This document shows positions 1-5,259 of a stretch of DNA of 6,328 bases, piece after piece. Source of the stretch: Microcaldota archaeon (lineage in GTDB: Archaea; Micrarchaeota; Micrarchaeia; Micrarchaeales; CABMGC01); assembly GCA_021850955.1 (NCBI GenBank), contig JAJZKH010000045.1, positions 1-6,328 of the forward strand, written 5' to 3'. Numbering within the stretch: position 1 is the stretch's first letter; each line of letters opens with the position of its first letter. Below the pieces are notes generated by a model. It was not told the DNA's origin and searched no databases. It saw nothing but the letters and a program-made list of their open reading frames with translations. Both the position numbers and the translations under genes were made by a program.

Positions 1-1
1 T

Positions 2-340
2 GACCCTAAAAATCTACTCGTTTTCGTAGGATTCAACAGTGCAGGATCTTTCGGAAGGCGGGTACAGAACGGATTAAAAGAAACGGCTCTTCCTGGTGAG
101 GATGGAAAGATGGAGCAGGTAAAGGTAAATATGGAGGTAAAAACAATTGATGCTTTTTCAGGACATAGTGATAGAGTGCAATTAACAAACTTTGTAGAAC
201 ATTTAAAACCTGCTGCAAGGAAGATATATACAATGCACGGCGAAGAAAGCCGATGCGAAGACCTAGCACGATTTTTAGGAAATAGATTTAAGGTTGAAAG
301 TAGATCCCCTATGGATTTAGATACAATTAGATTCAAGTGA
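2..340 (+). CDS. aCPSF1/FttA-type beta-CASP ribonuclease, C-terminal part (5' end outside window)
   Basis: Open from the window edge in the frame starting at base 2, giving 112 residues to a TGA at 338-340. Visible residues 5-22 (LLVFVGFNSAGSFGRRVQ) match the strand-plus-GRR segment of archaeal CPSF-like beta-CASP proteins. FSGHSDR (visible 52-58) and MHGEES (78-83) hold the late histidines and acidic residue of the metallo-beta-lactamase/beta-CASP active site. The tail LDTIRF is the usual end of archaeal CPSF1. The full protein normally carries N-terminal KH domains, which lie outside this window. Members of the family cleave RNA near U-rich 3' ends and act in archaea as a transcription termination factor (FttA). 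The gene converges on pyruvate kinase with 110 bases between them. Family assignment is firm; the exact paralogue (aCPSF1 rather than aCPSF2) is inferred from the tail. Confidence 0.9.
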   Translation, partial: DPKNLLVFVGFNSAGSFGRRVQNGLKETALPGEDGKMEQVKVNMEVKTIDAFSGHSDRVQLTNFVEHLKPAARKIYTMHGEESRCEDLARFLGNRFKVESRSPMDLDTIRFK

Positions 341-387
341 GGTCTTCCAAGGACTTTAAACCCTAGGCTTTCTAGCTATAAACTCGT

Positions 388-417
388 AAAGCTAATGCTA
401 ACAAAGCTAATGCTAAC
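388..417. repeat. Perfect 15-bp tandem direct repeat between convergent genes
   Basis: The unit aaagctaatgctaac occurs twice with no gap (388-402 and 403-417). Each unit itself contains a gctaat/gctaac near-duplication. It lies in the non-coding gap between the stop codons of aCPSF1 and pyruvate kinase, a position where it could sit in both 3' untranslated regions. Function is unknown; replication slippage is the simplest origin. Confidence 0.9.
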
Positions 418-445
418 TATCCCTTAAAATTATTTTATATAAACT

Positions 446-450
446 AAAAA
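446..450 (-). terminator. Oligo-T run directly after the pyruvate kinase stop
   Basis: On the minus strand the TAA at 453-451 is followed at once by five T, then an A/T-rich stretch (about 420-445). Archaeal transcription commonly ends in U-rich tracts without a hairpin. The run is short, so this is a weak call from position and composition only. Confidence 0.35.
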
Positions 451-1809
451 TTACCATATACACTTTATTGTGTCTGAAATTCCAGTGCTTGCTGATTTAC
501 CGAATACTATTATATATGAACTTATGGACAAATCTTCTGCGTGTTTTTTTATTGCGCTAGTCATATCCTCTTCTGTTGAAAACTTCCCTAAATTTATTCC
601 CCTAATTCCATAATACATGCACATAGATCTTCTGAGTTTTTCAGAGTCTGTAATGGCAAATATCTCAGATTCTGGTCTAAAGCTTGAAATGGTCTTTGCT
701 GTTTTTCCAGTAATGCTAGGTATAAAGATACCCTCTGTTTTACACATACGAGTTATTCCTGCCGCAGCGGCTGCTATACTTTCTCTTTTGTCATTTATAT
801 TTTTTATTTGTTCTTTGTTGCTTAAACCGACAGCTTCCGTATAAGTAATTATGCTTGACATTGCTTTTAATGCATCTAATGGATACTTTCCAACTGCTGT
901 TTCATCGCTCAACATTACACAATCTGTTCCTGATTTTACTGCGTTAGCAACATCAGTCATCTCTGCTCTAGTTGGACTTTGGTTAGAGGTCATACTTGCT
1001 AACATCTGAGTAGCTACAATCACAGGTTTACTACTTTTTCTGCATTCTTCTATTATCATATCCTGAACTATAGGTACTTGATTAAACTCTATATTTAATG
1101 CCATATCCCCTCTAGCTATCATTATTCCATCTGATTCCTTTATAATTTCCTTTATATCTGAAATCGCTTCCTGACGTTCTATTTTAGATATGATTAATAA
1201 ATCTCCGGATAACTTCCTCGCCTCTTTTACATTCTGTGCTGTTTTTACAAAAGATAGTGCAATATAATCAAAATCATTATCTCTTGCAAACTCAATAAGT
1301 TTAAGGTCTTCTTTTGTTGGAGGAGCGGCACTCATGTTTACTCCTTTTACATTTATCCCTTTTCTACTTGCTATTCTACCATCTTGAAGTGCTGTGCATA
1401 TTATCTTTCTGTTTTTAAGTTCCTTTATCATTAACTTAGGATTTCCATCTCCAATTGAAACTTCACATCCTATCTTCATATCATCAAATATATCTATTTC
1501 AATGGGAACCTCACTCGGAGCTGCATTTGATGAATGTGAAAACACTACAGTATCTCCTGTTTTAATTATTACATCGTTTTCTAGTTTTGAAACACGTATC
1601 TTAGGACCAGGAAGATCTGCTAAAAATGCAATATCTCTGTTTAGCTCTTTGGACAACTTCAAAATTTTTTCTTTTGCTTCTAGTTTTTCTTCTGGAGAAC
1701 CATGAGAGAAATTAAATCGTATTATATCTGCGTATTTTAATGCCTCTTTCAATACAGATAAATCAGAAAGTGCCGGACCAAATGTAGATATTATCTTTGT
1801 TTTTGTCAT
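451..1809 (-). CDS. pyk: Pyruvate kinase
   Basis: Converts phosphoenolpyruvate and ADP to pyruvate and ATP, the last step of glycolysis, in the cytosol. The 452 residues from the ATG at 1809 fit the family length (about 450-480). The TIM-barrel start is TKTKIISTFGPA (2-13). RFNFSHG (31-37) holds the substrate-binding Arg, Asn and Ser. DLPGPKIR (65-72) follows, then the B domain (about 73-155). IISKIE (206-211) has catalytic Lys209 and metal ligand Glu211. MIARGD (230-235) has metal ligand Asp235. ATQML (266-270) and PTRAE (279-283) complete the active site, and a C-terminal regulatory domain follows. Lys70 replaces the Glu of muscle enzyme GPEIR, the change linked to potassium independence. 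An in-frame TTG at 1833 would add eight residues, but it lies within a palindrome over the TATA box and the ATG matches the usual N-terminus. It follows the helical-protein gene by 38 bases. Confidence 0.96.
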   Translation of the reverse strand: MTKTKIISTFGPALSDLSVLKEALKYADIIRFNFSHGSPEEKLEAKEKILKLSKELNRDIAFLADLPGPKIRVSKLENDVIIKTGDTVVFSHSSNAAPSEVPIEIDIFDDMKIGCEVSIGDGNPKLMIKELKNRKIICTALQDGRIASRKGINVKGVNMSAAPPTKEDLKLIEFARDNDFDYIALSFVKTAQNVKEARKLSGDLLIISKIERQEAISDIKEIIKESDGIMIARGDMALNIEFNQVPIVQDMIIEECRKSSKPVIVATQMLASMTSNQSPTRAEMTDVANAVKSGTDCVMLSDETAVGKYPLDALKAMSSIITYTEAVGLSNKEQIKNINDKRESIAAAAAGITRMCKTEGIFIPSITGKTAKTISSFRPESEIFAITDSEKLRRSMCMYYGIRGINLGKFSTEEDMTSAIKKHAEDLSISSYIIVFGKSASTGISDTIKCIW

Positions 1810-1820
1810 AAAATCAGAAA

Positions 1821-1842
1821 TATATTTGTTCAAACAAATATA
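1821..1842. promoter_or_regulatory. 22-bp palindrome overlapping the pyk promoter (candidate operator)
   Basis: The arms tatatttgtt (1821-1830) and aacaaatata (1833-1842) are perfect inverted copies, leaving a 2-base centre (CA). Each arm includes one G/C pair, so it is not pure A/T alternation. It begins 11 bases upstream of the pyk ATG and its distal arm overlaps the proposed TATA box. A dimeric regulator bound here would block TBP or RNA polymerase. As RNA it could instead form a 9-bp A/U-rich hairpin after the upstream gene. The inverted repeat is seen; the operator role is inferred. Confidence 0.6.
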
Positions 1843-1844
1843 AA
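1837..1844 (-). promoter_or_regulatory. TATA-like box for pyk
   Basis: TTTATATT on the minus strand is centred about 31 bases before the A of the pyk ATG at 1809. This predicts a start site a few bases before the ATG, meaning a leaderless or nearly leaderless transcript. It lies in the gap after the upstream gene's stop, so pyk may be transcribed on its own as well as by readthrough. Confidence 0.5.
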
Positions 1845-1847
1845 TTA

Positions 1848-2372
1848 TTATTGTAACTTAAGTAGCTCATTAACTTTTTTGACCACTGCATTAGCCTTTT
1901 CAAATGCAATCCTTTCAAAAACCTTTTCTATCTTTGACTCAGCGCCTAGAATTGACTCTGGTGCAAAACCTCTTGCCATATAGAAAAATATTAATGCTTC
2001 AGAGGTGGTGTTTAAACCATATCTTGATTTTTTTATTGAAGAATTAATCTCATGTAAATTTGTTCTAAGCCTTACTGCTTCCTTTTTGTCTGTCCTTCTT
2101 ACATTTTTAAGAATAATTGAAAATATCTCTTCAGATTTTTTATATAATCCTGATTTTTCTGCTATCTCCACAAGTTCTGATGAGACTGAAACTCTTTTAG
2201 AGTCATCAGGTAATGATTTCATACATAAATCAAAAGCCGATAATGCCTCTTTGTTATTTTTTGTAAGAAGAGCTATCTCACTCCTATTGTAAGGTATTAA
2301 TGAAATTACACTACTTTTAGAGTTAACCCTTTCCCTTTGTTCAACAGATGAAGCTTTAACCTCAATTTTCAT
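1848..2372 (-). CDS. Hypothetical helical protein, possibly TPR-like
   Basis: I do not recognise the family. The 174 residues carry no signal peptide or membrane segment and are charged and Lys/Glu/Ser-rich. Residues about 30-110 look like a series of amphipathic helix pairs: SEIALLTKNNKEALSAFDLC, then SSELVEIAEKSGLYKKSEEI, then a Lys/Arg-rich helix. The spacing resembles tetratricopeptide-type repeats, but no canonical TPR consensus can be shown. A last helical stretch (about 125-174) ends in VKKVNELLKLQ. The ATG at 2372 is supported by a TATA-like box 24-31 bases upstream. The pyk ATG follows its stop after 38 bases on the same strand, so co-transcription is possible. A scaffold or protein-binding role would be a guess. 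Coding status rests on the long open frame, the promoter and the tight packing. Confidence 0.8.
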   Translation of the reverse strand: MKIEVKASSVEQRERVNSKSSVISLIPYNRSEIALLTKNNKEALSAFDLCMKSLPDDSKRVSVSSELVEIAEKSGLYKKSEEIFSIILKNVRRTDKKEAVRLRTNLHEINSSIKKSRYGLNTTSEALIFFYMARGFAPESILGAESKIEKVFERIAFEKANAVVKKVNELLKLQ

Positions 2373-2395
2373 ACCAAATATTTTGAAAAGTATGA

Positions 2396-2403
2396 TATTT
2401 AAA
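2396..2403 (-). promoter_or_regulatory. TATA-like box for the helical-protein gene
   Basis: TTTAAATA on the minus strand is centred about 27 bases before the A of the ATG at 2372, the spacing expected for a leaderless archaeal transcript. A short inverted repeat (2407-2427) lies just upstream. Confidence 0.5.
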
Positions 2404-2406
2404 TGT

Positions 2407-2427
2407 TACTTTTTAAGAGAAAAAGTA
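2407..2427. repeat. 8-bp inverted repeat with 5-base spacer
   Basis: The arms tacttttt (2407-2414) and aaaaagta (2420-2427) flank aagag. It sits just upstream of the TATA box of the helical-protein gene and about 70 bases downstream of the zinc-finger gene's stop. It could be a hairpin in that gene's 3' region or a binding site. With one G/C pair per arm, chance occurrence in such A/T-rich DNA is plausible. Confidence 0.4.
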
Positions 2428-2497
2428 TATAAATAATATAAATACTCTAGACTTTATTATTTTTATCAATGGACTCTAATATAAATTAAATATAAAT

Positions 2498-2662
2498 TTA
2501 TTTTTTACCTCGCTTATTATACTCTAATGCCTCTAAAGATTGAGTCGCTATCTCTAAATTGCAGCTGTCGTGGGTTGAACACCATAAATAGCATTTATCA
2601 GCTATTGCTCTATTAAGGTAATGTAATTTACATATTTTACATTGATATTTTTCTTCAGACAT
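2498..2662 (-). CDS. Small Cys/His-rich zinc-finger-like protein (54 aa)
   Basis: ATG at 2662-2660 and TAA at 2500-2498 give 54 residues. Residues 6-14 (YQCKICKLH) give Cys8-x2-Cys11-x2-His14. Residues 24-34 (CYLWCSTHDSC) give Cys24, Cys28, His31 and Cys34, followed by NLEIA (35-39) and a short charged tail. This is a compact metal-binding pattern, most likely zinc. From memory it resembles small archaeal proteins with a C-x2-C-x2-H-Y segment and a WC-x5-C-NLEI segment whose role is not established. No membrane segment or signal peptide is seen. A TATA-like box 23-31 bases upstream of the ATG supports the start. It is divergent from the ABC exporter genes (140 bases between starts) and shares a 13-base upstream element with them, so a regulatory or metal-sensing link is possible but unproven. 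Confidence 0.82.
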   Translation of the reverse strand: MSEEKYQCKICKLHYLNRAIADKCYLWCSTHDSCNLEIATQSLEALEYNKRGKK

Positions 2663-2672
2663 AATATACGTT

Positions 2673-2685
2673 ATCAGAATAGCTT
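2673..2685 (-). promoter_or_regulatory. Shared upstream element, copy 1
   Basis: On the minus strand this reads AAGCTATTCTGAT, 11-23 bases before the zinc-finger gene's ATG. It matches AAACTATTCTGGT (2784-2796, plus strand) before the ABC ATPase start at 11 of 13 positions. Each copy is in the same orientation relative to its own gene. Confidence 0.45.
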
Positions 2686-2693
2686 ATTAAATA
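2685..2693 (-). promoter_or_regulatory. TATA-like box for the zinc-finger gene
   Basis: TATTTAATA on the minus strand is centred 27 bases before the A of the ATG at 2662, predicting a leaderless transcript. Confidence 0.5.
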
Positions 2694-2747
2694 TTGATAA
2701 ATGAGCAATTGCCAGAAGTTATTATTAACACATAAATAATCAATAAC

Positions 2748-2764
2748 TTTAAATATATATATTT
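2748..2764 (+). promoter_or_regulatory. TATA-like box for the ABC exporter operon
   Basis: A TTTAAATA core runs on into alternating TA and TTT (2748-2764), the strongest TATA-like stretch in this divergent intergenic region. Transcription would begin near 2778-2790, inside the palindrome at 2771-2790. That leaves a short leader with room for a Shine-Dalgarno site, unlike the leaderless arrangement of most other genes here. Confidence 0.55.
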
Positions 2765-2770
2765 CCTATT

Positions 2771-2790
2771 ATAGTTTAATTTTAAACTAT
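2771..2790. promoter_or_regulatory. 20-bp palindrome at the predicted transcription start of the ABC operon (candidate operator)
   Basis: The arms atagtttaa (2771-2779) and ttaaactat (2782-2790) are perfect inverted copies around a TT centre. It lies directly downstream of the TATA box and 13 bases before the TTG start. This is a classic repressor position for archaeal drug-exporter operons, where MarR-, PadR- or TetR-like dimers bind. No regulator gene is next to it in this window. The palindrome is seen; repressor binding is inferred. Confidence 0.6.
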
Positions 2791-2796
2791 TCTGGT
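2784..2796 (+). promoter_or_regulatory. Shared upstream element, copy 2, running into a GGTG ribosome site
   Basis: AAACTATTCTGGT overlaps the right arm of the palindrome and ends in the GGTG (2794-2797) that can pair with the CACC of the archaeal 16S 3' end. Five bases separate GGTG from the TTG start, which supports that unusual start codon. Confidence 0.45.
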
Positions 2797-2802
2797 GTAT
2801 TA

Positions 2803-3813
2803 TTGAATCAATTTAATCAAAATAATAAAATTACATTTGATATAGAGGTAGACTCTCTTGTTAAAAAATTTAAAGAATTTATAGCAGTTAACGGAGTGTC
2901 ATTTAAAGTCAACTCTGGAGAGATATTTGGTTTGTTAGGACCAAACGGCGCTGGAAAAACAACCACTATCAAGATGCTTACAACATTGATAGAACCAACT
3001 TCTGGAAAGGCAAGGGTTGCAAATTACGATATAAAAAACAATAAAAGCAATGTTAGAAAAAATATAGGCATTGTATTTCAAGATCCATCTTTAGATGATA
3101 AATTAACAGGTAAAGAAAATCTTATTTTTCATGGAATGTTATATAATTTAGAAAATAAGTTAATGTTGAAGAGAATTTCAGAAGTGTTGAAGCTTGTGGA
3201 GTTGGAAGATAAAGCCGATATTTTAGTTGAAAATTATTCTGGAGGTATGAAAAGAAGATTAGAGATAGCGAGAGGGCTAATGCATCAACCAAAAGTAATA
3301 TTTTTAGATGAACCTACTGTAGGTTTAGATCCTCAAACAAGAAGAAAAATTTGGGATTATATAATAGAATTAAATAAAAAACATAAAACAACAATAATAC
3401 TTACAACACATTATATAGAAGAAGCTGATTTTCTTTGTAATAGAGTGGCATTTGTAGATCATGGGAAAATTGTAGCATTAGACACTCCTGAAAAATTGAA
3501 AAATAAAATGGGTGGAGATATAATCTCATTAAAAATTGATTTTCCAACAAATAAAGATATTTTCACTAAGATAAAATGGATAAAGAATGTGAAAATAATT
3601 AATGATGTTATAGAACTAACTGTAGATGATGGAGAGAAAAAGATGTTAGATGTTTTAGATATTGCAAAAAAGAACAACATAAAAGTCAATTCAGTAAATC
3701 TTAGGAAACCAAGTTTAGAAGATGTATTCATAAAAATAACAGGAAAAGGGATACGAGAGGAAACAGGAAGTTTTAAGGATAAAATGAGAATGATTCATGG
3801 GCGTATAAGATGA
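2803..3813 (+). CDS. ABC-2 type exporter ATPase (DrrA-like)
   Basis: ATP-hydrolysing subunit of an export ABC transporter, acting on the cytosolic face with the membrane protein encoded next. Of 336 residues, 1-240 form the nucleotide-binding domain. Walker A is GPNGAGKT (46-53), the Q-loop glutamine is 93, the signature YSGGMKRR is 145-152, Walker B VIFLDEP is 165-171, the D-loop GLD is 174-176 and the switch histidine is 203. All catalytic residues are intact. Residues about 240-312 form the C-terminal extension typical of DrrA/CcmA-like exporters, ending in the RKPSLEDVFIKITG block (301-314). The start is TTG: no in-frame ATG, GTG or other plausible start lies upstream before a stop at 2737, and GGTG sits five bases before it. 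The stop overlaps the permease start (ATGA). Homologues export drugs, lipids or polysaccharides, and the substrate cannot be read from sequence. The palindrome at 2771-2790 suggests repression until induced. Confidence 0.95.
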   Translation: MNQFNQNNKITFDIEVDSLVKKFKEFIAVNGVSFKVNSGEIFGLLGPNGAGKTTTIKMLTTLIEPTSGKARVANYDIKNNKSNVRKNIGIVFQDPSLDDKLTGKENLIFHGMLYNLENKLMLKRISEVLKLVELEDKADILVENYSGGMKRRLEIARGLMHQPKVIFLDEPTVGLDPQTRRKIWDYIIELNKKHKTTIILTTHYIEEADFLCNRVAFVDHGKIVALDTPEKLKNKMGGDIISLKIDFPTNKDIFTKIKWIKNVKIINDVIELTVDDGEKKMLDVLDIAKKNNIKVNSVNLRKPSLEDVFIKITGKGIREETGSFKDKMRMIHGRIR

Positions 3814-4568
3814 TAGAGTTTAAAGCAATTTATGTTATTTGGCTTAGAGAAATTAAAAGATTTATAAGAGCAAAATCAAGAGTAATAGGTATGATAGTCA
3901 TGCCTTTGCTTTTTCTTATAGGCTTAGGTTATAGTTTTAATAGTTTAGTTCATTTAAGCGGCAATGTAAATTATTTTGATTTCTTAGTTCCCGGAATTGT
4001 GGGCATGTCACTTTTATTTACAAGTATAAATAACGGGGCATCAATAATATGGGATAAACAATTTGGATTTTTAAAAGAAATAATGGTAACCCCTAACTCA
4101 CGAATATCTATAGCGCTAGGCAAAATCATAGGTGGCGCAAGTACTGCATTAATTCAGGGTGTATTAGTAGTAATAATAGGAGTATTGCTTGGCTTTTCCT
4201 TAAGCGTGACTGCAGTAACATTAGTATTCCTTGTGTTTATGTTGCTTATCGCAATAACCTTCATCAGTTTAGGTTTAGCTATAGGATCATTCATGAGTGA
4301 TTTCCAAGGTTTTGGAATAGTAATGCAGTTCGTTGCATTCCCATTATTTTTTATTTCTGGAGCTTTGGTTCCTGTAACTACATTACCAACAGTACTCAAA
4401 TATGTTGCTTACTTAAACCCACTTACATATGGGGTAGATGGATTAAGAGCTACTTTATTAGGTACCTCAACATTTGGGATAGGTCTAGACTTGACTGCGA
4501 TGTTAATATCATCCATTATAATGGTTTTTGTATGTGCATGGGCATTTACTAAAGGAAATACAACATAA
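3810..4568 (+). CDS. ABC-2 type exporter membrane subunit (DrrB/NodJ-like)
   Basis: Forms the membrane channel of the exporter whose ATPase gene overlaps it by four bases (ATGA), implying coupled translation. The 252 residues match the ABC-2 permease family. A charged, amphipathic cytosolic N-terminus (WLREIKRFIRAKSR, 11-24) precedes about six predicted membrane helices, near 25-43, 57-79, 103-128, 134-157, 166-187 and 229-247. Two family hallmarks are visible: the cytosolic loop WDKQFGFLKEIMVTPNSR (81-98), the presumed coupling segment to the ATPase, and the segment near FFISGALVPVTTLP (180-193) followed by LNPLTYGVDGLR (202-213). One permease gene paired with one ATPase gene suggests a transporter built from two copies of each. 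Substrate unknown. Confidence 0.94.
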   Translation: MIEFKAIYVIWLREIKRFIRAKSRVIGMIVMPLLFLIGLGYSFNSLVHLSGNVNYFDFLVPGIVGMSLLFTSINNGASIIWDKQFGFLKEIMVTPNSRISIALGKIIGGASTALIQGVLVVIIGVLLGFSLSVTAVTLVFLVFMLLIAITFISLGLAIGSFMSDFQGFGIVMQFVAFPLFFISGALVPVTTLPTVLKYVAYLNPLTYGVDGLRATLLGTSTFGIGLDLTAMLISSIIMVFVCAWAFTKGNTT

Positions 4569-4577
4569 TATTTAATA
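4569..4577 (+). promoter_or_regulatory. TATA-like box for the peroxiredoxin gene
   Basis: TATTTAATA starts just after the permease stop codon and lies 31-39 bases before the ATG at 4608. This predicts a start site near 4600 with a very short leader. It is the same 9-mer as the zinc-finger gene's box. It allows independent transcription of the peroxiredoxin despite the 39-base gap after the ABC genes. Confidence 0.42.
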
Positions 4578-4599
4578 GATTTACAAAACAAATAATAAT

Positions 4600-4604
4600 G
4601 TGAT
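4600..4604 (+). promoter_or_regulatory. Shine-Dalgarno-like GTGAT before the peroxiredoxin
   Basis: GTGAT is complementary to the ATCAC at the archaeal 16S 3' end and lies three bases before the ATG at 4608. The next in-frame ATG (4617) would leave twelve bases. The site therefore favours 4608, although the predicted start site near 4600 leaves little leader. Confidence 0.4.
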
Positions 4605-4607
4605 TTT

Positions 4608-5204
4608 ATGTATGCAATGTGGAGTATAGAAGAACAAGCACCAGAGATAAAAGCAAAGGCATGGTTTCCAGAAGCTCAGAAAATAAAAGATTTTAAATTA
4701 TCAGATTATAAAGGCAAGTGGGTAATAATTACATTTTATCCTGGAGATTTTACATTCGTTTGTGCTACAGATATAGAGGCCTTTATGACAAGTTATGAAG
4801 AGTTTAAAAAGAATGGAGCTGAGATTGTAGCAATAAGTACAGATAGTTTATATTCACATAAGGCATGGAGTGAAACCTCACCTAGGGTAAAAACTAGTAA
4901 AATACCCCTTATAGAAGATTTTAATAAAAAAATATCCACTGATTACGGATTTTTAAATACACAAACAGGTGCTGCAAGAAGAGGAACTGTAATTATAGAT
5001 CCTGATGGAAAGATACAGTATGTATCAATACACAACGACGCACTAGGAAAAGATGTTGATCATATATACACCTCCTTTATGGCATTAAAGTATGTGAGAG
5101 ATACACCTACATCTGAAGGACATATCTGTGCAATACCTGCTAATTGGAGATTAGGAAAAAGAACATTAGATATAGATATAGTTAATGATATAGGTAAACT
5201 GTAA
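4608..5204 (+). CDS. 2-Cys peroxiredoxin (AhpC/Prx1 family)
   Basis: Reduces hydrogen peroxide, organic peroxides or peroxynitrite in the cytosol using a reactive cysteine. The 198 residues fit the thioredoxin-fold AhpC/Prx1 family. The active-site motif PGDFTFVC (45-52) supplies Pro45, Thr49 and peroxidatic Cys52, and Arg124 or Arg125 is the likely partner Arg. VIIDPDGKIQYVSIHNDALG (128-147) is the usual family segment. The resolving cysteine is Cys174 in GHICAIPANW (171-180), the counterpart of VCPANW, with two extra residues between Cys and Pro. The usual FVCPT is FVCAT here, the GGLG loop is replaced by VKTSKIPLI (94-102), and there is no C-terminal YF. Absence of GGLG and YF is linked to resistance to overoxidation. 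No dedicated reductase (AhpF) gene is adjacent, so thioredoxin or another donor would be needed. An alternative start is the ATG at 4617. An oligo-T terminator follows the stop. Confidence 0.95.
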   Translation: MYAMWSIEEQAPEIKAKAWFPEAQKIKDFKLSDYKGKWVIITFYPGDFTFVCATDIEAFMTSYEEFKKNGAEIVAISTDSLYSHKAWSETSPRVKTSKIPLIEDFNKKISTDYGFLNTQTGAARRGTVIIDPDGKIQYVSIHNDALGKDVDHIYTSFMALKYVRDTPTSEGHICAIPANWRLGKRTLDIDIVNDIGKL

Positions 5205-5210
5205 TTTTTT
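5205..5210 (+). terminator. Oligo-T terminator after the peroxiredoxin gene
   Basis: Six T follow the TAA stop immediately with no hairpin, the simple U-tract form of archaeal terminator. The next gene has its own TATA-like box 20 bases further on, which fits a transcript boundary here. Confidence 0.5.
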
Positions 5211-5230
5211 AACCTTAATCAAAGATAAGC

Positions 5231-5238
5231 TATTTATA
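5231..5238 (+). promoter_or_regulatory. TATA-like box for the 4-TM/PLD-like gene
   Basis: TATTTATA is centred about 25 bases before the ATG at 5260, predicting a leaderless transcript. A small inverted repeat, gttat-c-ataac (5249-5259), fills the space just before the ATG and may be chance. Confidence 0.52.
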
Positions 5239-5259
5239 ACAAACAAGAGTTATCATAAC

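Noticed and set aside
33..269. Minus-strand open frame over the aCPSF1 end
   Set aside because: Covers the conserved GHSDR and HGE segments of the plus-strand protein, so it is a shadow.
388..417. CRISPR-like repeat
   Set aside because: The two 15-bp units abut with no spacer and there are no further copies or cas genes.
341..450. Possible structured RNA or tRNA between aCPSF1 and pyk
   Set aside because: No cloverleaf, no conserved T-loop sequence and only 4-base stems such as ctag/ctag; only the tandem repeat stands out.
1394..1705. Open frame on the plus strand of 103 codons inside pyruvate kinase
   Set aside because: Lies antisense within a well-supported enzyme gene and shows no domain or start signal; a shadow frame.
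1810..1833. Eight-residue N-terminal extension of pyruvate kinase from a TTG at 1833
   Set aside because: The TTG lies inside the palindrome and near the TATA-like box, while the ATG at 1809 gives the family-typical N-terminus.
2005..2292. Open frame on the plus strand of 95 codons opposite the helical protein
   Set aside because: Hydrophobic, Phe/Leu/Ser-rich product typical of the reverse complement of a Lys/Glu-rich gene; no promoter. The minus-strand gene has a TATA-like box and tight packing.
2373..2497. Further small gene between the helical-protein and zinc-finger genes
   Set aside because: Longest credible frame found by eye is about 14 codons; the stretch is very A/T-rich and is explained by promoter and 3' sequence.
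3459..3731. Minus-strand open frame inside the ABC ATPase
   Set aside because: Antisense to a gene with all ABC motifs intact; Phe/Ser-rich shadow composition.
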